Shown here in pieces: positions 22,912-33,861 of a stretch of 64,000 bases of DNA. The stretch covers positions 1 through 64,000 of the forward strand of contig CALKVF010000074.1 in the NCBI GenBank assembly GCA_937996535.1, in the 5' to 3' direction. Position 1 is the first letter of the stretch. Every line of letters begins with the position of its first letter. The stretch comes from an uncultured Novosphingobium sp. (GTDB lineage: Bacteria; Pseudomonadota; Alphaproteobacteria; Sphingomonadales; Sphingomonadaceae). The notes beneath the pieces were generated by a model that was not told the DNA's origin, did not search any database, and worked only from the letters and a program-made list of their open reading frames with translations. A program made the position numbers and the translations under genes.

Positions 22912-22927
22912 TGCAGGAGCCGTGCCA
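22912..22927 (-). promoter_or_regulatory. Sigma-54-like promoter of the second PspC unit
   Basis: On the minus strand, TGGCACGGCTCCTGCA matches the sigma-54 consensus except for C replacing the first T of the -12 box; GG and GC are correctly spaced. The predicted start near 22902 lies about 48 bases before the small exported-protein gene. A degenerate PspF-type dyad, TGGGAAATTTCA (minus strand of 23017-23028), lies about 120 bases upstream of the start. Confidence 0.65.
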
Positions 22928-23088
22928 AATCTTGAAAATGGTGCAAATCCAGCATTTTTCAGTCCTGAGCCGCGAATGAACGCGCCATTCACCCGAGGTC
23001 CATCCAGAACAGTTGGTGAAATTTCCCAATGTTCGGCACGCGCCTTTCGCGTGACAGCGCGGGGGCAGCCGCTCTATCGCGGCGCGGC

Positions 23089-24159
23089 ATGGCGCTTGAT
23101 CGCATCACCCTGACTGACTTTCGCAACCATCGCGCCACCCGGCTCGATGGCGCAGCGCAGTTCAACCTGCTGGTGGGCGACAATGGCGCCGGCAAGACCA
23201 ACGTGCTCGAAGCACTTTCCTTGCTCGCCCCCGGACGCGGGCTGCGCCGTGCCAGCCTGCAGGACATTCCCGCCCACGGCGCCAGCGGCGGCTTTTCGGT
23301 CAGTGCCGACCTGCCCGACAATGTCCGCATTGGCACCGGCGTGCGCGCGGAAAAGCCCGGCAGCCGGGTGGTTCAGATCAATGGCGCGGCGGCCCCGGCG
23401 GTGCGGCTGGGCGAATGGCTCTCGCTCGGCTGGCTGACCCCGGCGATGGACCGCCTGTTTGCCGAAGGCGCGGGCGCGCGGCGGCGCTATCTCGATCGGC
23501 TGGTACTGGCGCTGGAGCCGGGCCACGCCCGCAACGCCGCGCGGGCCGAAGCCGCGCTGCGCGAACGCAACCGCCTGCTGGGCGATCCGGCTGAGCCCGA
23601 TCCGCAGTGGCTCGATGCGCTGGAGGGTCAATTGGCCGAGGCCGGAGCCGCGGTGGCCCAGGCCCGAGCGCGGCTGGTCGGCAGGCTGGGCACGGCACTG
23701 GCCGCGCTGCCCGATGCGCCCTTTGCCCGGCCCGAGCTGGACTATCGCCCGGGCGGGCCGCTCGATCCCGCAGAACTAACCGCTGCACTGGCCGCTGGCC
23801 GCCGCCGCGACCGCGCGGCGCAGCGCACCCTGATCGGCCCGCACCGCGATGAACTCAGCGTGGTCATGGCCGGCAAGGATCAGCCCGCCGCCGAATGTTC
23901 GACCGGCGAGCAGAAGGCGATGCTGATCGCGATCACTCTGGCCCATGCCGGACTGCTCGATCAGGCCCAAGCCGGGGTGCTGCTGCTTGACGAAGTGGCT
24001 GCCCATCTCGATCCGGTCCGGCGCGAGGCGCTGTTCGACCGGCTGCGCGCCGGATCGGCGCAGGTCTGGCTGACCGGCACCGAACTGCCCCCGTTCGAGG
24101 CGATCCTTGGCGAAGCGGCGGTGTGGCGCGTCAGCGGGGGGCTGGCGGAGCGGCAGTAG
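23089..24159 (+). CDS. recF: DNA replication and repair protein RecF
   Basis: RecF, 356 residues, an SMC-like ATPase that helps load RecA at single-strand gaps. Walker A GDNGAGKTN (near residue 30), the ABC-type signature region CSTGEQKAMLIAITLAHAGL (near 265) and Walker B GVLLLDEVAAHLD (near 300) are visible. The start MALDRITLTDFRNHRATRL at 23089 is the family N-terminus; the frame is open 20 codons upstream. It is not next to dnaA/dnaN here. Its last 29 bases overlap the convergent tesA gene. Confidence 0.95.
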   Translation: MALDRITLTDFRNHRATRLDGAAQFNLLVGDNGAGKTNVLEALSLLAPGRGLRRASLQDIPAHGASGGFSVSADLPDNVRIGTGVRAEKPGSRVVQINGAAAPAVRLGEWLSLGWLTPAMDRLFAEGAGARRRYLDRLVLALEPGHARNAARAEAALRERNRLLGDPAEPDPQWLDALEGQLAEAGAAVAQARARLVGRLGTALAALPDAPFARPELDYRPGGPLDPAELTAALAAGRRRDRAAQRTLIGPHRDELSVVMAGKDQPAAECSTGEQKAMLIAITLAHAGLLDQAQAGVLLLDEVAAHLDPVRREALFDRLRAGSAQVWLTGTELPPFEAILGEAAVWRVSGGLAERQ

Positions 24160-24847
24160 CGCGCGCCTTGGGCAGCGCTTTGGCCACTACCTCCACCGTC
24201 GATCCCACCAAGAGGTCAATCCCCGCAAGGGTCGGGTGGATGTGATCGGCCTGAACCAGCTGCGGCTGATCATAGACCGGCTCAAGGAAGAACGGCACCA
24301 ATGCCGCGCCGTGCCGCTTGGCCAGCGCGGGGTAGATCGGATCGAACTTGCCCTGATAATCCGCCCCCAGATTGGGCGCAGCCTTCATCCCCAGCAGCAG
24401 AGCGGGCACCTTGCGCTGTTCCAGCTTGCCGAGCAGCGCATCAAGATTGGCGCGGGTCTCGGCGGGCGGGACCGCGCGCAGCATGTCGTTTCCGCCCAGG
24501 CTGATCAGCACCAGCGCCGGCGGCTTGGGCAGGCTGCCAAGCACGAACTCAAGCCGCTGCAGCCCATCGGCGGTGGTATCGCCCGACACCCCGGCATTGA
24601 CGATCTTGGCATTGATCCCGCGGGCGCGTAGCGCGGCTTCGAGCCGGGCGGGATAGCTTTGCCCCGGTTCAAGCCCGTATCCGGCAAACAGGCTGTCCCC
24701 CAGCGCCACGATGGTCAGCTGATCGCCCATCACCGGCGGCGGGGGCAAGGCCTCGGCATCGCTGGCCTGGGGTTGCGGCGCAGCGGCTTGCTGGCCGCAA
24801 GCGGTCAGCGTCAGGGTTGCGGCGGCCAGCGCCCATATCCATTTCAT
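24131..24847 (-). CDS. tesA: TesA-like GDSL arylesterase/lysophospholipase, lipoprotein
   Basis: A 238-residue SGNH hydrolase. The N-terminus is a lipoprotein signal (MKWIWALAAATLTLTACGQQ, lipobox cysteine 17), so it is probably membrane-anchored in the periplasm, unlike soluble E. coli TesA. Catalytic blocks are VALGDSLFAGYGLEPGQSYP (block I), VSGDTTADG, LGGNDMLRA (block III) and the C-terminal DHIHPTLAG (catalytic Asp and His). It is divergent from ybbA-ybbP, the same arrangement as tesA/ybbA/ybbP in E. coli. The 3' end overlaps recF. Confidence 0.92.
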   Translation of the reverse strand: MKWIWALAAATLTLTACGQQAAAPQPQASDAEALPPPPVMGDQLTIVALGDSLFAGYGLEPGQSYPARLEAALRARGINAKIVNAGVSGDTTADGLQRLEFVLGSLPKPPALVLISLGGNDMLRAVPPAETRANLDALLGKLEQRKVPALLLGMKAAPNLGADYQGKFDPIYPALAKRHGAALVPFFLEPVYDQPQLVQADHIHPTLAGIDLLVGSTVEVVAKALPKARATAAPPAPR

Positions 24848-24907
24848 CGTGCAAGCTCCGTGTAATCCGCGCTGGGCCTTTCGCTCTAGCTATGGCATCT
24901 CCGCGCC

Positions 24908-25600
24908 GTGACAAGCCCCCTTCCTGCCGTTTCGGCATCGAACCTCACCCTCACTCTTGGCCGGGGCACCAGCGCGGTGGAAATCCTGCGCGGGATCGAT
25001 CTGGCCGTGCCGCAGGGCCAGACGCTGGCCCTGCTCGGCCCGTCGGGATCGGGCAAAAGCTCGCTGATGGCGGTGCTGTCGGGACTGGAGCGCGCCACTT
25101 CGGGCAGCCTCGAAGTGGCCGGCGCCGATTTCGCGCGGATGGACGAGGATGGCCTCGCCGCCGCACGGCGCGGGCGGATCGGGGTGGTGCTGCAAGCCTT
25201 CCACCTGCTGCCGACGATGACCGCGCTCGAAAACGTGATGACCCCGCTCGAACTGGCCGGGATGCCCGCCGCCCGCGAGCGCGCCGCGGCTGAACTGACC
25301 GCGGTTGGCCTTGGCCACCGGCTTGACCATTACCCCGCCCAGCTTTCGGGCGGCGAGCAGCAGCGCGTGGCGATTGCCCGCGCGCTGGCCCCGCGCCCCG
25401 CGCTGGTCTTTGCCGATGAGCCGACCGGCAACCTCGATGCCGCAACCGGCAGCGCGATCATCGACCTGCTGTTCGCCCGACGCGCCGAAACCGGCGCCAC
25501 GCTGGTGATCATCACCCACGATCCGGGGCTGGCGCAGCGCTGCGAACGGGTCATCACGCTCGCCGATGGCCGTCTTGCCAGCGACACCGCCGCCGAATGA
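24908..25600 (+). CDS. ybbA: ABC transporter ATP-binding protein YbbA
   Basis: A 230-residue ATPase of the LolD/MacB-like group. Walker A GPSGSGKSS, Q-loop VLQAFHLLPTMTALENVMTP, signature QLSGGEQQRVAIARALA, Walker B LVFADEPTGNLD and H-loop IITHD are all present. The start is GTG at 24908. It is coupled by a 4-nt overlap to the large permease ybbP. Such pairs move lipids, lipoproteins or other envelope substrates; the substrate of YbbAP is not settled. Confidence 0.93.
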   Translation: MTSPLPAVSASNLTLTLGRGTSAVEILRGIDLAVPQGQTLALLGPSGSGKSSLMAVLSGLERATSGSLEVAGADFARMDEDGLAAARRGRIGVVLQAFHLLPTMTALENVMTPLELAGMPAARERAAAELTAVGLGHRLDHYPAQLSGGEQQRVAIARALAPRPALVFADEPTGNLDAATGSAIIDLLFARRAETGATLVIITHDPGLAQRCERVITLADGRLASDTAAE

Positions 25601-28125
25601 GCCCGCATCGCGCTATCGGCTGGGGCGCGGCCTGGGCGATTGCCCGGCGTGACCTGTCCGCCCGGTTCCGCGGGCTGCGACTGCTGCTGGTCTGCCTGTT
25701 TCTCGGCGTTGGCGCGCTGGCGGCAATCGGCACGCTGACCGGCGCGATCGAGCGCGAGCTTTCCAGCCGGGGGCGCACGATCCTCGGCGGCGATATCGAA
25801 GTGGCGGTGTGGCAGCGCGCGCCCAGCCCCGCCGAAAGCGCGGCACTCCGCGCGCTGGGCCCGGTTTCGGCCGGGCTGCGGATGCAGGCGATGGCCCATG
25901 CCGGTGATCTGGCCGCGCCGATCGAACTCAAGGCCGTCGATGCCGCCTGGCCGCTGGTTGGGCGCTTGACGCTGAAGGATGGCCGCCGGGTCGGCGCGCC
26001 GCCCGCGGGCACTGCCTGGCCGGCCGAAGGCGCGGCGCAGCGCCTGGGGATCGGAGCGGGCGGCACTGTAACCATCGGCGCCCTGCCGCTCCGCGTTGGC
26101 GGGATCATCGCCGATGAGCCCGACCGGCTCGGCGAAGGCTTCACCCTTGGCCCGGTGGTGATCGTCGCGGTCGATTTTCCCGCCCGCGCCGGGCTGACCG
26201 CGCCGGGGGCGATGTATCGCACCAAGATCCGCATCGCGCTGCCGCGGGCCAGCGATCCGCAAGGCGTGGTAGATCGGCTCAAGGCGCGCTTCCCCTCATC
26301 CGGGTTTGAAATCCGCACCCGTGACAAGGCCGCGCCGGGGGCCGAGCGGTTCGTCTCGCGGATGGGCGATTTTCTGGTGCTGGTTGGCCTGGCCGCGCTG
26401 GTCATCGCCGGGATCGGGATTGGCGGGGGCGTATCCTCCTACCTCGAAGCCCGCCGCACCAGCGTTGCCACACTCAAGGTGCTGGGCGCCACCAGCCGCG
26501 ACATTGCGCGGATCTACCTCCTGCAGATCACCGCCGCCGCGCTGGTCGGGAGCGCGGCCGGGCTGATCGCCGGGGTGCTGGTCACCCCGCTGCTGGGCCA
26601 GGCGCTGGGCAGCCTCCTGCCAGTGGCGCCGGGGCTGGTGATCGATCCCGGCGCGCTGCTGCGCGCGGCGCTCTATGGACTGTTGGTCGCGCTGGTCTTT
26701 GCCGCGCCGCCGCTACTTACCGCCCGGCGGTTTCCGGCGATGGCGCTGATGCGCGCACGGGTTTCGCCGCTCGGGCGGCACTGGCGCGACAGTGTGCTGC
26801 CGGTCGGGCTGGGCATGGCCGGGATCGCAGGCCTTGCGCTCGCCACCGCGCGCCAGCCGGTGGTGACGCTGTGGTTCCTCGGCGGATCGCTCGCCCTGCT
26901 GGGGCTGCTCGGCGCATTGGGCGCAGCGGTGCGCCGCATCGCCCAGCGCCTGCCCCGACCCGAGCGTCCGCTGCTGCGCCTCGCGCTCGCCAATCTGCAC
27001 CGCCCCGGCGCGCAGACCGGCGCGCTGGTGACGGCGCTGGGCTTTGGCCTTTCAGCCTTCGTGCTACTCGCGGCGGTCCAGACCAGCCTCGATGCCAATA
27101 TCGCCGCGCGCGTGCCCAACCGCGCGCCTGACTATTTCGTGCTCGACCTGCCGCGCGATCGGGCCGGCGAATTTCAGCAGGTGGTGACCCAGCTCGCCCC
27201 GGCGGCGCAGGTGCGCATGGTCCCCGCGCTGCGCGGCGCGATCCTTGCCTATGGGCCTGAGACGGCAATGACCCGGGTGGCCGATCTCAAGGAAATTCCC
27301 GACGATGCCTGGCCGCTGCGCGGCGAGCGCGGGCTGACCTATGCCGACACCGTGCCCGAGGGCAACACGCTGACCGCCGGATCGTGGTGGCCGCGCGGCT
27401 ATGCCGGCGAGCCGCTCGTCTCGATCGACGAAAAGCTGGCGCAGGCGCTCAACCTCCACATCGGAGACAAGCTGACCATCGGGCTGATGGGGGTGGAGCG
27501 CACCGCGCGGATCGCCTCGCTGCGGCGGATCGACTGGGACAGCATGGGCTTCAACTATGTGCTGGTGTTCAGCCCCAATGCGATTGCCGATGCCCCCCAC
27601 AATTTGGCCGCAACCATCGACCTGCCCCCGGCTGCGCCGCGCGGGGCCGTGCTGCGGGCGCTGGTCCGCGCCTTTCCGGCCAGTTCGGTGATCGAGGTGG
27701 GCGGCGTGTTGAGCCAGGCCCGCGACCTGCTGAGGCAGGTAAGTTTGGCGATCCTTGCCGCAGCTTCAGTCGCAGTGTTGGCGGGGATCGCAGTGCTGCT
27801 GGGCGCAATTGCGGCGGCGCGGGCCAGCCGGCTCTACGACAACGTGATCCTGCGCGTGCTGGGCGCCAGCCGCCGCCAGTTGCTGCTGCTGCAACTGGTC
27901 GAATATGTCCTGCTTGCGACCCTGCTGGCGCTGGTTGCGCTGGTGCTGGGCAGCGCGCTCGCCTGGCTGGTGGTGGTCAAGCTGTTCGCGTTTGATTGGC
28001 TGCCGGGCTGGCCGCAGATCCTGGCCGTGCTGGGCGCGGGGCTGGCTCTGGTGATCGGCTTCGCGCTGGCCGGCTCGCTCCCGCTGCTGCGGGCGCGGCC
28101 GGCACAGGCGCTACGCGAGCTTTAG
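25597..28125 (+). CDS. ybbP: FtsX-like ABC permease YbbP
   Basis: A type VII ABC permease of 842 residues with about ten transmembrane helices: one near the N-terminus (LLLVCLFLGVGALAAIGTL), then two FtsX-domain groups (about 260-390 and 720-840) plus extra central helices (AGIAGLALATARQPVVTLWF region), separated by large periplasmic domains. In E. coli ybbP sits with ybbA and tesA as here. The gene ends 1 bp before the convergent TonB receptor stop, leaving no room for separate terminators. Confidence 0.92.
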   Translation: MSPHRAIGWGAAWAIARRDLSARFRGLRLLLVCLFLGVGALAAIGTLTGAIERELSSRGRTILGGDIEVAVWQRAPSPAESAALRALGPVSAGLRMQAMAHAGDLAAPIELKAVDAAWPLVGRLTLKDGRRVGAPPAGTAWPAEGAAQRLGIGAGGTVTIGALPLRVGGIIADEPDRLGEGFTLGPVVIVAVDFPARAGLTAPGAMYRTKIRIALPRASDPQGVVDRLKARFPSSGFEIRTRDKAAPGAERFVSRMGDFLVLVGLAALVIAGIGIGGGVSSYLEARRTSVATLKVLGATSRDIARIYLLQITAAALVGSAAGLIAGVLVTPLLGQALGSLLPVAPGLVIDPGALLRAALYGLLVALVFAAPPLLTARRFPAMALMRARVSPLGRHWRDSVLPVGLGMAGIAGLALATARQPVVTLWFLGGSLALLGLLGALGAAVRRIAQRLPRPERPLLRLALANLHRPGAQTGALVTALGFGLSAFVLLAAVQTSLDANIAARVPNRAPDYFVLDLPRDRAGEFQQVVTQLAPAAQVRMVPALRGAILAYGPETAMTRVADLKEIPDDAWPLRGERGLTYADTVPEGNTLTAGSWWPRGYAGEPLVSIDEKLAQALNLHIGDKLTIGLMGVERTARIASLRRIDWDSMGFNYVLVFSPNAIADAPHNLAATIDLPPAAPRGAVLRALVRAFPASSVIEVGGVLSQARDLLRQVSLAILAAASVAVLAGIAVLLGAIAAARASRLYDNVILRVLGASRRQLLLLQLVEYVLLATLLALVALVLGSALAWLVVVKLFAFDWLPGWPQILAVLGAGLALVIGFALAGSLPLLRARPAQALREL

Positions 28126-28126
28126 C

Positions 28127-30625
28127 CTACCACTTGAAGCGGGCGGTGCCGCCCCAGGTGCGCGGCTGGTTGGTATAGCCCGAGATCGAGCCCGGCTGGG
28201 CCACCGAATCGAAGATCGCCACGATGTAGCGGTCATTGGTGAGGTTGCGGCCCCACAGCGACAGTTCAAGGCCATTGGCCAGCGCATAGCTGACCGACAC
28301 GGTCAGATCCTGCACTTCGCGCTTGAACGGGCGCGCCGCGGCAAAGGCCGGGGCATAGCTGACCACCGCGCCGGTGGAACTGCGCTGGATGAAGCCGGGC
28401 AGGCCCTCGATCACCTGGACCGGGCTTTCATAGTGGAAATCGCCGCGCAGGGTCAGGCGGTGGCCGTTGGCGAAGCCGTGGCTCCACTGCGCCCCCCAAG
28501 TGGCCGAAATGCCGGGGATCCCTGCCGGACGGGTGCCGCTGGCATCGCCCAGCGGCGAGCCGGGGAAGCTGTCATACTTGGGATCGAGCCAGACCAGCGA
28601 GAGGTTGAGCGCGACATCGGCCGTAGGCTTGACCTGCCCGTCAAATTCGACGCCGTTGGTGCTCTGCTGCCCGGCATTCGTCAGGGCAAAGCCGGTGCCG
28701 GTGAAGGTGTTCGACTGGAAGCCCTCGATCGTCTGGTGGAAGAAGGTCAGGTTGGCATTGGCCAGCCCCCAATCGCCCTTGATCCCCAGTTCCCAGACCT
28801 TGGCGGTTTCCGGCCCGGCAAAGCGCGACCCGGTGGTGAGGTTCGCCACCAGCAAGCCGGCGCCCGAAAGCGCGGCGTAATCCGACGCCAGCGGGCGGCT
28901 ATCGCGCGACAGGTTGAACGAGCTGGCCTTGAAGCCGGTGGCATAGCTCAGATAGCTTTTCACATGGCGGCCCAGATCGATCGCGACGCGCGCGGTCCAG
29001 CTCCACTTGCCGTCGCGGGTCTTGCCGCTTTCGACCGCATTGGGGAAGTTGCGGAACGGGGGCAGGAACTGGAACGGACGCAGCGCGCTGGCACCATAGG
29101 CCGCGAGGTTAAGCGACGAGAACAGATCGGTGCCCACCGTGTTTGAGGTCACGTCCTTGGCATCGTGGGTGTAGTTCGCACCCAGCGTCAGCGTCACGCC
29201 CGGGCGGGCCTTGAAATCGCCATTGGCGAAGACCGACCAGGCCGCGTTGTCCATCGCGAAATCATCGAACAGGCCCTGCCCGGCGGCAAAGAAGCGGCCG
29301 GTGTTTGAACCGAACAGCCCGGTTTCCAGCGCGCTCACCCCGCCGCCCGAAAGCAGGTCGGCATAGGAGCGGAAGCGGCTGCCATAGGTCAGCGCCGTGC
29401 GATAGCGCAGGTCTTCGTTGAAGTAATACCCCCCGACCATCGCGTTGAACACGTCAAGGAAGCCCACGCTGGCGCGCAGTTCCTGGGTGAAGGTGCCGAC
29501 ATCCAGATCGGCGCGGTTGCTGCCGATCAGGTCGGCGCTGGTGAAGTCCGAATCCTGGTTCGCCAGGGTGTGGCTTTCGCGCCAGGCGGTGATCGAGGTC
29601 AGCTTTAGCGGCCCGACCGCATAGTCGGCCTGGGCCGAAACGCCCCAGTTGTCTATCTTGTTGGCCGAAGCAAAGTTGGACCAGGCCACATCGGCAAAGG
29701 GCCTGGCGGCATCGTTGACGTGCCCGCCCAGCAGCTCGATCGCGCTGGTCGCGGCCGAACGGCGCAGGTTGACCACGGCGCAGCAATTTTCATCGATGCG
29801 GTCATAGTCGGCGATCAGGCGGACCGAGAGGCGGTCATTGGGCGCATACTTGAGCTGCCCGCGGGTGAACCAGCGGTTGCGCTCGTTGGGCTTGTCGCCC
29901 GCACCCGGATCGCTGACATAGCCATCGCGGCGATTGATCCCGGCAGCAAGGCTTGCGGCCAGATTGTCGCTCAGCGGGCCGGTGACATAGCCCTTGGCCA
30001 CAACCGCGCCGAAATTGGCCACGCTGCCCTCAAGCCCGCCGTGGAAGCGGAACTGCGGCTCGCGCGTGATGATCGAGATGACGCCGGCGCTGGCGTTCTT
30101 GCCGAACAGCGTCGATTGCGGCCCGCGCAGCACTTCCACGCGGGCAACATCGGGCAGATCGCCGATCTGGGCGGCAGCGCGGCTGCGATAGACCCCGTCG
30201 ACAAACACTCCGACCGACGGTTCGATCCCGGGATTGTTGGCCCCGTTGCCGAAGCCGCGGATGATGAAATTGGTCGCGCTGGGATTTTGCAGCTGCGTCA
30301 CCCGCAGCGCCGGCACCACCAGTTGCAGATCCTTCAGGTCGCGCAGCTGCGCGCGCTCGATCGCGGCGCCCGTCGCCACCGATACGGCCACCGGCACGTC
30401 CTGCAGGGTCTGCTCGCGCTTGGTCGCGGTGACGACGATCACCTCGTCATCGCCCGCGCCGGGAATGGCATCGTCGGCGGCAGGCGCGGCTTCTTCGGCT
30501 GCAGGAAGTGCTTCTTCCTCAACCGGTTGGGCCGCAGCGGCCGCCGATTCGGTGTCCTGGGCATGGGCGATGGCGGGAAAGGCGGCGGCGGCCAGCAAGG
30601 CGGCGCGGAACAGGGTAAGCTTCAT
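28127..30625 (-). CDS. TonB-dependent receptor
   Basis: An 832-residue outer-membrane receptor. A signal peptide (MKLTLFRAALLAAAAFPAIA, cleavage near AHA-QD) and an acidic Ala/Glu-rich linker precede the plug domain (VIVVTATKREQTLQDVPVAV through about residue 190). A 22-stranded beta barrel follows, ending in the aromatic TARFKW typical of the outer-membrane assembly signal. This class (sphingomonad iron/complex-substrate type) is numerous, and the ligand cannot be predicted. No FecR/sigma pair or substrate enzymes are adjacent. Confidence 0.93.
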   Translation of the reverse strand: MKLTLFRAALLAAAAFPAIAHAQDTESAAAAAQPVEEEALPAAEEAAPAADDAIPGAGDDEVIVVTATKREQTLQDVPVAVSVATGAAIERAQLRDLKDLQLVVPALRVTQLQNPSATNFIIRGFGNGANNPGIEPSVGVFVDGVYRSRAAAQIGDLPDVARVEVLRGPQSTLFGKNASAGVISIITREPQFRFHGGLEGSVANFGAVVAKGYVTGPLSDNLAASLAAGINRRDGYVSDPGAGDKPNERNRWFTRGQLKYAPNDRLSVRLIADYDRIDENCCAVVNLRRSAATSAIELLGGHVNDAARPFADVAWSNFASANKIDNWGVSAQADYAVGPLKLTSITAWRESHTLANQDSDFTSADLIGSNRADLDVGTFTQELRASVGFLDVFNAMVGGYYFNEDLRYRTALTYGSRFRSYADLLSGGGVSALETGLFGSNTGRFFAAGQGLFDDFAMDNAAWSVFANGDFKARPGVTLTLGANYTHDAKDVTSNTVGTDLFSSLNLAAYGASALRPFQFLPPFRNFPNAVESGKTRDGKWSWTARVAIDLGRHVKSYLSYATGFKASSFNLSRDSRPLASDYAALSGAGLLVANLTTGSRFAGPETAKVWELGIKGDWGLANANLTFFHQTIEGFQSNTFTGTGFALTNAGQQSTNGVEFDGQVKPTADVALNLSLVWLDPKYDSFPGSPLGDASGTRPAGIPGISATWGAQWSHGFANGHRLTLRGDFHYESPVQVIEGLPGFIQRSSTGAVVSYAPAFAAARPFKREVQDLTVSVSYALANGLELSLWGRNLTNDRYIVAIFDSVAQPGSISGYTNQPRTWGGTARFKW

Positions 30626-30798
30626 GGGCGGGGCCTATAATCGCTTCCCCGGGGAACACCAGAGCCATGGCGCCAAAGCCAAGGCAGTTGCCTTGCCCCG
30701 TCAGCAAAGCTTGCCCGAACGGGCTACATCGGGTAGGGGCGCGCGCAATGTTGCGGTGCAACAGGCACCCGCCCTCCTCCAATATTCGAGAACCGATC

Positions 30799-32631
<1,833 letters not shown>

Positions 32632-32634
32632 GGC

Positions 32635-32650
32635 CGGGCCGCAAGGCCCG
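32635..32650 (+). terminator. Hairpin after typA
   Basis: CGGGCC and GGCCCG form a perfect 6-base stem around the stable tetraloop GCAA, starting 4 bases after the typA stop. No T tract follows, so it may be only a transcript-stabilising hairpin or a weak terminator. Confidence 0.45.
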
Positions 32651-32687
32651 ACTCGCGCTGGCGAAACCGATCGGCTAATTGGACGCG

Positions 32688-33845
32688 ATGGATACCGCGG
32701 ACCTGCGCATTGCCCTGGTAACAGGCAACTACAACTATGTCCGGGACGGGGCCAATCAGGCCCTGAACCGGCTGGTTGAATACCTGCTGCGCCAGGGTGC
32801 GCAGGTGCGCGTCTATTCCCCCACCGTGCCCGAACCCGCGTTCGAGCCGCAGGGCGATCTGGTCAGCGTGCCGAGCGCGGCGATCCCCGGCCGTCCCGAA
32901 TATCGCTGGCCGCTAGCGCTATCCCGGCGGGTGCGGCGCGATCTGGCCGCGTTCAACCCCAACGTCGTCCATGTCGCCTCGCCCGACGTGGTGGCCCACC
33001 GCACGGTCAGCTGGGCGCGCCGCCGCGGCCTGCCGGTCTGCGCCTCGGTCCACACCCGGTTCGAAACCTATTTCCGCTATTACAACCTCGCCTGGCTTGA
33101 ACCGGTGATGGTGGCGATCCTGCGGCGCTTCTACCGGCGCTGCGATGCGCTGGTGGTGCCTTCGGAATCGATGGCCCAGGTGCTGCGCGAACAGCGCATG
33201 AACTATGACATCGACATCTGGTCGCGCGGGGTCGATCGCACGATCTTCCACCCCGATCAGCGCTCGCTCGAATGGCGCCGCAGCCTTGGCGTGGGCGATG
33301 ATGAAGTGGTGGTCGGCTTCCACAGCCGGCTGGTGATGGAAAAGGGGCTCGACGTCTTTTCCGACACGATCGACGAACTGCGCCGCCGCGGGGTCAGGCA
33401 CCGTGTGGTGATCGTCGGCGATGGCCCGGCCCGCCAGTGGCTCGAAACCCGCCTGCCCGACGCAATTTTCGCAGGCTTCATGGCCGGGCAGGATCTGGGC
33501 AAGGCGGTCGCCTCGATGGACGTGTTGTTCTTCCCCTCGACCACCGAGACCTTCGGCAATGTCAGCTTGGAAGCAATGGCCAGCGGTCTGCCGGTGGTGG
33601 CCGCCGCGGCAACCGGCAGCCAGAATCTGGTCGATAACGGGGTGTCGGGCCGGCTGATCCGCCCCGGCGCGGTCCACAGCTTTGCCGAGGCCCTGCGCGG
33701 CTATATCGAACAGGCTGACCTGCGCGCCGCCCACGGCGCTGCCGGTGAACGCCGCAGCCGCGATTTCAGCTGGGACCAGATCAATCAGGTGGTGGCCGAC
33801 ACCTATCTGCGGCTGATCCGCCAGAAGTCCGCCCAGCGCGGCTGA
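32688..33845 (+). CDS. Glycosyltransferase family 4 (MgtA/SqdX-like)
   Basis: A 385-residue GT-B glycosyltransferase. The N-terminal acceptor domain begins LRIALVTGNYNYVRDGANQA, resembling alpha-mannosyltransferases and sulfoquinovosyl-diacylglycerol synthases. The C-terminal GT4 donor domain has GFHSRLVMEKGLDVF, VIVGDGPARQWLE and the E-x7-E pattern STTETFGNVSLEAMASGLPV (near 280-299). The donor and acceptor are not certain; lipid glycosylation (mannosyl- or glucuronosyl-lipid) is likely. The ATG at 32688 is used; a TTG three codons upstream is possible. Confidence 0.9.
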   Translation: MDTADLRIALVTGNYNYVRDGANQALNRLVEYLLRQGAQVRVYSPTVPEPAFEPQGDLVSVPSAAIPGRPEYRWPLALSRRVRRDLAAFNPNVVHVASPDVVAHRTVSWARRRGLPVCASVHTRFETYFRYYNLAWLEPVMVAILRRFYRRCDALVVPSESMAQVLREQRMNYDIDIWSRGVDRTIFHPDQRSLEWRRSLGVGDDEVVVGFHSRLVMEKGLDVFSDTIDELRRRGVRHRVVIVGDGPARQWLETRLPDAIFAGFMAGQDLGKAVASMDVLFFPSTTETFGNVSLEAMASGLPVVAAAATGSQNLVDNGVSGRLIRPGAVHSFAEALRGYIEQADLRAAHGAAGERRSRDFSWDQINQVVADTYLRLIRQKSAQRG

Positions 33846-33861
33846 GCGGCAAAGGCCTGCT

